NCBI GenBank assembly: GCA_944325335.1
Contig: CALUZR010000023.1
Location: forward strand, 1-47,414
Length of the DNA stretch: 47,414 bases
Reading direction: 5' to 3'
Origin: an uncultured Parabacteroides sp.
GTDB taxonomy: Bacteria > Bacteroidota > Bacteroidia > Bacteroidales > Tannerellaceae
In this document: piece after piece, positions 42,236-47,414 of the stretch
Layout: every line of letters begins with the position of its first letter
How positions within the stretch are numbered: the stretch's first letter is position 1
Program-made: the position numbers and the translations under genes
Notes under the pieces: model-generated
Database searches by the model: none
Seen by the model: only the letters and a program-made list of their open reading frames with translations
Told to the model about the DNA's origin: nothing

Positions 42236-42478
42236 TTACTTGTTCTTCTTTAATGTTTTCAATTTATAGGATTTAAGTAGTAATATAGCCAAATAACTAT
42301 GAACATTCCTATGTTTAAGAATGAACTGAGCATCCTCTTTCATCTGATTTTCATCATTATACCCTTTTTCTGCTCGTTCCCAAATTTCATATAAGTGGTT
42401 ACAATCTTCGCCATTTTTCAGATTGTCAAACCCTTCCTCGAAATACTCATTAAGTAACTTAAAAAGACGTTCGTCCAT
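42236..42478 (-). CDS. Small 80-aa hypothetical protein
   Basis: This acidic, helical protein (MDERLFKLLNEYFEEGFDNLKNG...) has no signal peptide and no known motif. It begins at ATG 42478 and lies 127 bp upstream of the WG-repeat lipoprotein gene on the same strand, so it may be the first gene of the cargo operon. It may be an immunity-like or regulatory partner, but nothing in its sequence shows this. Confidence 0.5.
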   Translation of the reverse strand: MDERLFKLLNEYFEEGFDNLKNGEDCNHLYEIWERAEKGYNDENQMKEDAQFILKHRNVHSYLAILLLKSYKLKTLKKNK

Positions 42479-42550
42479 TTTATTAATCTCCCATACCATC
42501 AGGCACAATGGCAACTTGATAAAACAATAGAGTGAAAGGCATAAAAAGAA

Positions 42551-42668
42551 AGTGTGAGCCTGTTAGCTATATCCCATCAATAGGCTCTGGACTGCCTTGT
42601 GTAGTGGATATAGAAATGACTCACACCTTTGGCTGTATATGTTTGGGAACATATAGACAAACCAAAGG
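42551..42668 (+). ncRNA. Two consecutive large stem-loops, candidate structured RNA
   Basis: Stem-loop 1: GTGTGAG (42552-42558) pairs with CTCACAC (42620-42626), and TATATCC (42568-42574) with GGATATA (42606-42612). Stem-loop 2: CCTTTGG (42626-42632) pairs with CCAAAGG (42662-42668), and ATATGT (42637-42642) with ACATAT (42649-42654). The two are adjacent and share one base. An 85-aa frame across them (42532-42789) has no known motif. It could be a structured RNA or a recombination site near the second recombinase gene. Confidence 0.5.
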
Positions 42669-42857
42669 AAGAACGTCCTTCATTATTCCTTACTACACAT
42701 TGAATTGTCCAGATTCATTGATGCGGAATAAAGCTAAACGCTTCCCTAATATGTCTTGTTGCACTTTGCAACGCTACAAAGATAGATAAAGTTTAGCAAG
42801 GATGTTCACTTGTGAGCCATTATTTTTGCAAAATTACGTTTTTTGCGTCATTAATCG

Positions 42858-43445
42858 TCAAAAAGTTAGCATAGAATAAGTTTCCAGTAGCTCTTTCTGA
42901 CGTAATCCAAGATACCGTCTTGTGGTCCTCACATCAGAATGATTAAACAATTCTGATAGCTTAATCAAAGCAAATTCAGCATCTTTTCCAGCTGCCTCAA
43001 CAATCTTTCTCCCGAAAGTCTTTCTGAGTGAGTGCGTTGAAAAATGTTCAATCTTCAATCCATACTTAGCTCTTATCTCTTTCAACTTCTTATTGATACG
43101 CTGAGTTGTATATACAGTATGCTTTCTACTAATGAAGCATTTCTCAGACCTATCTGTTACGCCAAGAGCCATACAACAGTCAGCTATGTGCTTCTGAAAG
43201 TTTGGATTGATTCTTATCTCCCTCCGTTTGCCAGTCTTTTTTTCTATCAGAGTAAATGTATCTCTGTCGAGCAGCATATTCCAAGTTAGAGATAGAATGT
43301 CTGATATTCTTAAACCGAAAAAAGAACCGCAACCGATTAGAAGGGACATACGGTATTCCTTATCTCTATATAGCTTGCGGACGGTGGATAACATCGAATC
43401 CCATTCCAAATAATCACTAGTCGTATAGCTATTCTTGACGCTCAT
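42858..43445 (-). CDS. Short tyrosine recombinase, catalytic domain only
   Basis: This 195-aa protein keeps the catalytic domain and lacks the arm- and core-binding parts of an integrase. Visible residues are Arg in FFGLRISDIL, the basic strand EKKTGKRREIRI, HSLRKTFGRKI (HxxR), and NHSDVRTTRRYLGL with the Tyr nucleophile. This minimal size is like the DNA invertases that switch surface genes in Bacteroidota, although it may also help the element excise. It lies 0.7 kb from the right end. ATG 43445 is used. Confidence 0.85.
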   Translation of the reverse strand: MSVKNSYTTSDYLEWDSMLSTVRKLYRDKEYRMSLLIGCGSFFGLRISDILSLTWNMLLDRDTFTLIEKKTGKRREIRINPNFQKHIADCCMALGVTDRSEKCFISRKHTVYTTQRINKKLKEIRAKYGLKIEHFSTHSLRKTFGRKIVEAAGKDAEFALIKLSELFNHSDVRTTRRYLGLRQKELLETYSMLTF

Positions 43446-43652
43446 ATTACTTTTCTTATTCTGTTACTGATAATACAAATATATGGTCTTTATTTAATAT
43501 ATGCAACTATATAGCGTTAATAAAAGCTAGAATGATAGATTTAGCTCATCCTCATCCAATATTTGCATAATAAATAACAAATGGCATCTATTCAATAATT
43601 GCAGCAAAATGCGTATCTTTATCTTCAAATTATACATATATATTAATATACA

Positions 43653-43898
43653 ATGGTTGAAAAAGACAAAAAACAAGAAAGAACAGTCATTCATTTGGAG
43701 CTAAACGGAGAGCATCACTACTTTGGGTCGATAGCCTCTATTTATGACTATTTTTCCCCGAAAGATATAGGTGTTGTATATGGTACACTCAGAAACTATG
43801 GCTTGTCGTCTGAGCACCCTTACCAAAATGCGAAATGTGTCATCCGAAAGGGTATTTTGCATCAGAAGCCTGGGAAAAGGGGCAGAAAACAGAAATAG
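43653..43898 (+). CDS. Small 81-aa basic protein
   Basis: MVEKDKKQERTVIHLELNG... has a folded core (HYFGSIASIYDYFSPKDIGVVYGTLRNYGL) and a basic C-terminus (KPGKRGRKQK). It is not a recognised family. I have an impression of similar proteins near Bacteroides mobile elements, without a function. It lies between the short recombinase and the right attachment site, so it could be an excision or accessory factor. Confidence 0.5.
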   Translation: MVEKDKKQERTVIHLELNGEHHYFGSIASIYDYFSPKDIGVVYGTLRNYGLSSEHPYQNAKCVIRKGILHQKPGKRGRKQK

Positions 43899-43961
43899 CT
43901 AAAAACTGCACAATAGGTAACTTTTGCGCAGTTTGTTTTGAGTTTCTTCAAATGCACTCTC

Positions 43962-43990
43962 AATATTCACTCCTCTAAGAAGTGAATATT
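43962..43990. terminator. Hairpin near the right end of the element
   Basis: AATATTCACT and AGTGAATATT pair perfectly over 10 bp with a 9-nt loop. It lies 60 bp past the small basic gene. No T-run follows, so it may be an integrase-arm-like dyad and not a terminator. The remaining sequence to the right attachment site shows nothing clear. Confidence 0.4.
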
Positions 43991-44180
43991 CATATTTAGT
44001 ATAATATGTTGATTTACAATTGAATAAACCAAAAATAAGAAATAGCACACTTATAAGTGTTTCACTTTGCAGTATTTATCCATGTTTTTGAATATTATAT
44101 TTATAGCTAACAGTAATACATCTGTTGGAATAATGGTGCATCGTTATATATTATATAAGGTATAAGAACGGTATGAAGGC

Positions 44181-44204
44181 TTTGATACCACTTTTTGATA
44201 CCAC
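44181..44204. repeat. Right attachment site (24-bp direct repeat)
   Basis: Identical to 31992-32015, with different flanking bases. Confidence 0.8.
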
Positions 44205-44323
44205 TCCAACAAAATAAAAAACAATATGGAGTTAAAGTATTGATAATAAAGTTAATTCTCTTTATCTGTTTCGGCAAATTGGCAATCGAATGGGAATAAT
44301 CTTTTACGCAAGATAACAACTGT

Positions 44324-44358
44324 AAGGGAGACTATGGACAACATGGCCTCCCTTTTTT
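44324..44358 (+). terminator. Rightward hairpin with T-run outside the element
   Basis: AAGGGAG (44324-44330) pairs with CTCCCTT (44348-44354), followed by TTTT. It may have been the original terminator of the guaA-side transcription unit before insertion. Confidence 0.6.
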
Positions 44359-44380
44359 ATGTATGACGGGCATGTCATAC

Positions 44381-44414
44381 AAAGAAAGCCCCAAATCCCG
44401 AAGGACCTGGGGCT
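44381..44414 (-). terminator. Terminator of the second surface-protein gene
   Basis: On the minus strand AGCCCC (44414-44409) pairs with GGGGCT (44392-44387), followed by TTCTTT. It lies just after the conserved 42-nt 3' UTR (44459-44418). Confidence 0.8.
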
Positions 44415-44459
44415 ACTTTCACTAATAAAACATATTGAATCGGGCGATTCACATCGGCC

Positions 44460-46781
44460 TTAATTCTTTAGCTTAAATACCTTGTCGCCAACTCGGACAA
44501 TGTAAATGCCTCTACTTACATTGTAGGATTGCAAACCAACCTGCTCCTCGTTCTTGATAATCGCACCCGTCATGCCAATAATCATCACCACTTCGCGATT
44601 CGGCGTGTAGATGTAGATACTACCATCCTTAGCGTATGCTTTTACACTTTCGATATCCTCAACGCCAGTCGGTTCTTCCTCTGGCAAGGTTGCATCCAAC
44701 GCGCGGATATAAATATCAGTATAGATATTCTTGATAATATATTCACCCGGCTGTACACCTTCCAATTCCTTCAAGTCTTTCCAATAGCCGAACAGGCCAC
44801 GCTTGTATTCGAAGCGCATTCCCGTGGTATCGCATTCGGCTTGGATGGTAAGGTAAGCACTTACCTGATGGCCTTCCTGCACTACGTCTTTGCTTACTTC
44901 TACATTGAGGCCGGGGCAGATGGTGTCTACATATATATTATAGTACTTTATCGGACGCTGGGGTTTGTGGATGCCGGTGTCGCCTTGGTCTTCGTCGTCA
45001 TCTTCATCACCACCGGGTTGCTCTGGTTCTTCGGTTTCTATTTCAGTAAAGACTGCATAAATCGTTATATTAGAAGCAGGCATTGAGAATGTATTTGTTA
45101 TTGAAACCTGCTCTTCTTTGCCCTCCTCAATATAATAAGTAGAACTCAATTCATAGCCTTCTTTAGGCGTTACAGTGAATGAAACTGTTTCTCCTTCCGC
45201 TGCACTTTCTTTTACTGAGATTGTTCCGGCATCCTTTGGTGTTACTTCGGTGTTAATATCATAAACATAATCTACTGTCGCATTTAATGCAATATCCTCA
45301 GTTGGAATATATCTATTTCCTGAAACAACGACATTTCCGTTTCCGTCTTTCCATACGAGATCTTGGTCTACGGCATTTACCAAAAGATCATTATATTCAT
45401 CTTCTGATAATAAGTTGCTTTCTTTGGAATTGCGGTAGATAGTACCCTTATCACTATCATTTACTTTCAACTTTAATTGATAAACCTCGGTTCCTTCGTT
45501 TTCTTCAAATGCAAGAAGAACAGGAGATTCGTCATCAATATACTTTCCGTTTTCATCTAATGCTTGACCATAGCCTGTCGTTGTCCCATCATCAAGAGTA
45601 AAAGGTCCTCTTAAATTCCAAGCTACTTCTCCACTTTCGAATTGTTTTTCAGTTGCACTTGTTATGCCGGTTGTTGTTGATTCATCCGTTGATAATATAT
45701 AATTATTTTCCAAAGTAGCAGAACTTACATTTCCAACAATCTCGCCTATTTTATAATTAGTTCCTGTTTCAACTTGGTTTGAAATAGCACCTGTATTATA
45801 ACAATATTTTACTCCACCAATATCAGCTGATCCTACTATTCCTCCAGCCGTAACAGGTGGATAAGCATTAGCAGACAGTGGACTATTTTCTACAGAAACA
45901 GTTACTGCTCCGATATTATAGCAAACATAAATAGAATAGGCTGAACCCGCAATTCCTCCTATACTTATTGATATAAGTGAATTCTCTGAACCTGATACTA
46001 TTATAGTTCCTTCATTATAACAATCTTTTATTGCGCCAGCCACAGAATAACCAACGATGCCTCCGATATTTTTAACACTCCAATCCGAACAGTTATTTAT
46101 TTCAGCTTCTATTCTCCCTTTGAAAAAGCAAGATTCTATTCCGTCAGGACTTTTTTGTGATCCACAAATTCCACCACAATATAAAGGCATACTCTCCGAG
46201 GCACTTTGATTATTTGCATCCTCTAATTTTGCTTTAATAATACCGACAAAAGAACATTTTGTAATTTCCCCGGAATCGCCGATATACCCGACAATACCAC
46301 CAAGATATGAATTAGCTTCTATATAACTATTGATTACTTGTACATGAGTTATAGTCCCAACGGTTTTAGCAAAAAGTCCATAATAATTATTCGTTTTATT
46401 TTCATTTTCATTTATATATAATCCACTTATTATATGTCCACATCCATCAAATGTACCGGCAAATCCATTATATGTGATTCCTATTGGCGTCCATTCTTTT
46501 TCAGGAGCAGTAGTTTCCCACTCTTTATAGTTCTCGCTATTTTCATTTAAAACAATATCTGCACCTAATTTAATAGTTTTTCCATCAAAATTCGTACCGT
46601 CATTTGCTAATTTCGCTAATCCTGCTAACTGTTCTGCTGTACTAATAGTAAATTCCGAAGCACTTCCGTCACCATACCAATCCGTACTGGCATTATCAAT
46701 CCAATTACCAGTTTGCCCCCAAACCGCATTCCCGACTATTGTCAGAAACACGAATACTAAAGTTGTTATTCGCTTAATCAT
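44460..46781 (-). CDS. GLUG-repeat surface protein with shared C-terminus
   Basis: This 773-aa protein has a signal peptide (MIKRITTLVFVFLTIVGNAVWGQ) that shares GNAVWGQ with the protein at 18798. GLUG-type repeats (~30-370) are marked by GGIVGY, GGIAGS and YNTGAI motifs, as in bacterial adhesins. An Ig-like/MBG region follows. An acidic linker (EEPEQPGGDEDDDEDQ) leads to the last ~190 residues, from IKYYNIYVDT to VRVGDKVFKLKN, which closely match the other protein. Its core is unrelated. It is probably exported and attached to the surface. It has the same leader and 3' UTR arrangement. Confidence 0.88.
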   Translation of the reverse strand: MIKRITTLVFVFLTIVGNAVWGQTGNWIDNASTDWYGDGSASEFTISTAEQLAGLAKLANDGTNFDGKTIKLGADIVLNENSENYKEWETTAPEKEWTPIGITYNGFAGTFDGCGHIISGLYINENENKTNNYYGLFAKTVGTITHVQVINSYIEANSYLGGIVGYIGDSGEITKCSFVGIIKAKLEDANNQSASESMPLYCGGICGSQKSPDGIESCFFKGRIEAEINNCSDWSVKNIGGIVGYSVAGAIKDCYNEGTIIVSGSENSLISISIGGIAGSAYSIYVCYNIGAVTVSVENSPLSANAYPPVTAGGIVGSADIGGVKYCYNTGAISNQVETGTNYKIGEIVGNVSSATLENNYILSTDESTTTGITSATEKQFESGEVAWNLRGPFTLDDGTTTGYGQALDENGKYIDDESPVLLAFEENEGTEVYQLKLKVNDSDKGTIYRNSKESNLLSEDEYNDLLVNAVDQDLVWKDGNGNVVVSGNRYIPTEDIALNATVDYVYDINTEVTPKDAGTISVKESAAEGETVSFTVTPKEGYELSSTYYIEEGKEEQVSITNTFSMPASNITIYAVFTEIETEEPEQPGGDEDDDEDQGDTGIHKPQRPIKYYNIYVDTICPGLNVEVSKDVVQEGHQVSAYLTIQAECDTTGMRFEYKRGLFGYWKDLKELEGVQPGEYIIKNIYTDIYIRALDATLPEEEPTGVEDIESVKAYAKDGSIYIYTPNREVVMIIGMTGAIIKNEEQVGLQSYNVSRGIYIVRVGDKVFKLKN

Positions 46782-47145
46782 AAACCTGTAATTTAAGTTG
46801 TTAATAAATTAATTCATTCAGACTATACGCGGCGTTTACATACAGTCCGAGAAGTTTATGAACGAGCATAAAAGAAGCGCGGAACTGAAGTTTATCATTG
46901 CTCATCGAGGCATCGCCAAACACCCGCCAAACCAATAATGAAACAACAGCCCGCGCTATATGCTGAGATATACTCTTCCCTTACAAAAAGTATAGAAGCA
47001 TAAGCACGAGCGTTCATTGTTTATTATTCCAGTTTGACAAAAAATTGGCGATCTTTCGATGAGTGGAATAATATCGTAAACGCTATTGCTTTAATATGTA
47101 TTTAAATTCCGATAAGAGATTCCGCCGAATCCCACTCGGAATGCC
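46782..47145 (-). promoter_or_regulatory. Long structured 5' leader RNA, copy 2
   Basis: It aligns with the leader at 18450-18797, with shared blocks around TGCGGCAT, GGATTCGGCGGAATC, TTTACGATATTATTCC and GGGCTGTTGTTTCATTATTGG. The main stem is AGCGCGGG (46957-46950) with CCGCGCT (46882-46876), followed by TCTTTT. Compared with copy 1, a U-A pair has become C-G. The competing segment AATAATAAACAA lies at 47028-47017. Confidence 0.65.
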
Positions 47146-47146
47146 G

Positions 47147-47154
47147 CAAAGATA
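47147..47154 (-). promoter_or_regulatory. Promoter -7 box of leader copy 2
   Basis: On the minus strand this reads TATCTTTG (47154 to 47147), aligned with TAACTTTG of copy 1 and preceded by the shared ATTCCAA-TATCCTTT segment. Confidence 0.6.
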
Positions 47155-47254
47155 GAAAGGATAATTGGAATATCCATAAAAAGAACAAAGAAATTTCAAA
47201 AATAAATCTCCATAGACACCTCCAGCAGCCCCCTTCCCCCCTCTCAAGCAGCCG

Positions 47255-47345
47255 TGCCCCGACATCTGCCGAAGATACCCTCTCCCATCTGCAGCAGATC
47301 CCTTCTGACATCTGCGGCAGACCTCCCAAGACATCTGCCGGGTCA
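47255..47345. repeat. 23-bp tandem repeat GACATCTGC
   Basis: Units at 47261, 47284, 47307 and 47330 have exact 23-bp spacing. The core is GACATCTGCCG, and the middle units form dyads (ATCTGCAGCAGAT and TCTGCGGCAGA). It lies upstream of the second leader's promoter and runs toward the window edge; 47346-47414 shows nothing else. Confidence 0.8.
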
Positions 47346-47414
47346 GCGGAAAATCAATGTGGGTAGGCATAAATCATAGAAAGCCTGTAGAGGAAGAATT
47401 TTTCGTCCACAATG

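Larger units (their letters stand above)
31992..44204. mobile_element. Putative 12.2-kb integrated element downstream of guaA
   Basis: A perfect 24-bp direct repeat bounds the region. A full tyrosine recombinase starts 70 bp inside the left end and a short one lies near the right end. Between them are a polymerase-palm-like protein, a ParB-like protein, unknown proteins and a WG/YD cargo operon. The interior is clearly more AT-rich than the trp/guaA chromosome, which fits acquisition. No relaxase, coupling protein, capsid or terminase gene is visible, so it is not a self-transmissible ICE or intact phage. It may be an integrative plasmid-like or mobilisable genomic island. Confidence 0.75.

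Noticed and set aside
42532..42789. 85-aa frame over the double stem-loop
   Set aside because: No motif, no clear ribosome-binding site and many cysteines spread without pattern; kept only as an alternative to a structured RNA.

Overview
The window looks like a chromosomal segment of a gut Bacteroidales species, most likely Tannerellaceae or Parabacteroides-like (inference). The reasons are the Bacteroidota-type promoters (TTTG, 19-20 nt, TAnnTTTG) before rplY, a toxin-antitoxin operon and the trp operon; the trp gene order B-E-G-D-C-F-A; surface proteins with type IX-secretion-like C-termini; and the local trio of HU-like protein, DUF4248 and BT4734/DUF3987 protein. No rRNA, tRNA or CRISPR array was recognised.

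Layout. 1-3645: an ABC export module on the minus strand (FtsX/MacB-type permease, then ATPase). The permease is interrupted by one in-frame TGA and is preceded by a near-consensus sigma-54 promoter with two phased palindromic upstream sites. 3668-7098: HU-like protein, DUF4248 protein, a gene remnant and a large DUF3987 P-loop protein. 7099-8649: a structured intergenic region, two small membrane proteins and an HdeD-like membrane protein that converges on an AraC regulator. 9620-13063: housekeeping genes (ribosomal protein L25, peptidyl-tRNA hydrolase, S4/Hsp15-like protein), a 419-aa protein and a 40-aa basic protein. 13166-21857: secreted proteins (YD-repeat protein with a T9SS tail, S9 peptidase, large surface protein) with tandem and palindromic repeats between them. 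21897-22948: a MntA-HepT-MntA toxin-antitoxin-like operon. 23001-30279: the complete trp operon with its own promoter, a leader peptide carrying Tyr-Tyr-Tyr-Trp-Trp and an attenuator hairpin. 30338-31858: guaA.

31992-44204 is a putative 12.2-kb integrated element bounded by a perfect 24-bp direct repeat. It has a full-length integrase just inside the left end and a catalytic-domain-only recombinase near the right end. Between them lie a protein with degenerate family-A DNA polymerase palm motifs, a ParB-like DGQHR protein, an unknown protein, and a WG-repeat lipoprotein/YD-repeat cargo operon. No conjugation or capsid genes are visible.

44460-47414 holds a second surface protein. It shares three things with the gene at 18798-21779: a roughly 340-nt structured 5' leader, the last ~190 residues, and a 42-nt 3' UTR differing at one base. 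The central domains are unrelated. This constant-ends/variable-core design and its leader RNA, which shows a covarying stem and two mutually exclusive pairings, are the most interesting signals here, followed by the polymerase-like protein of the integrated element.
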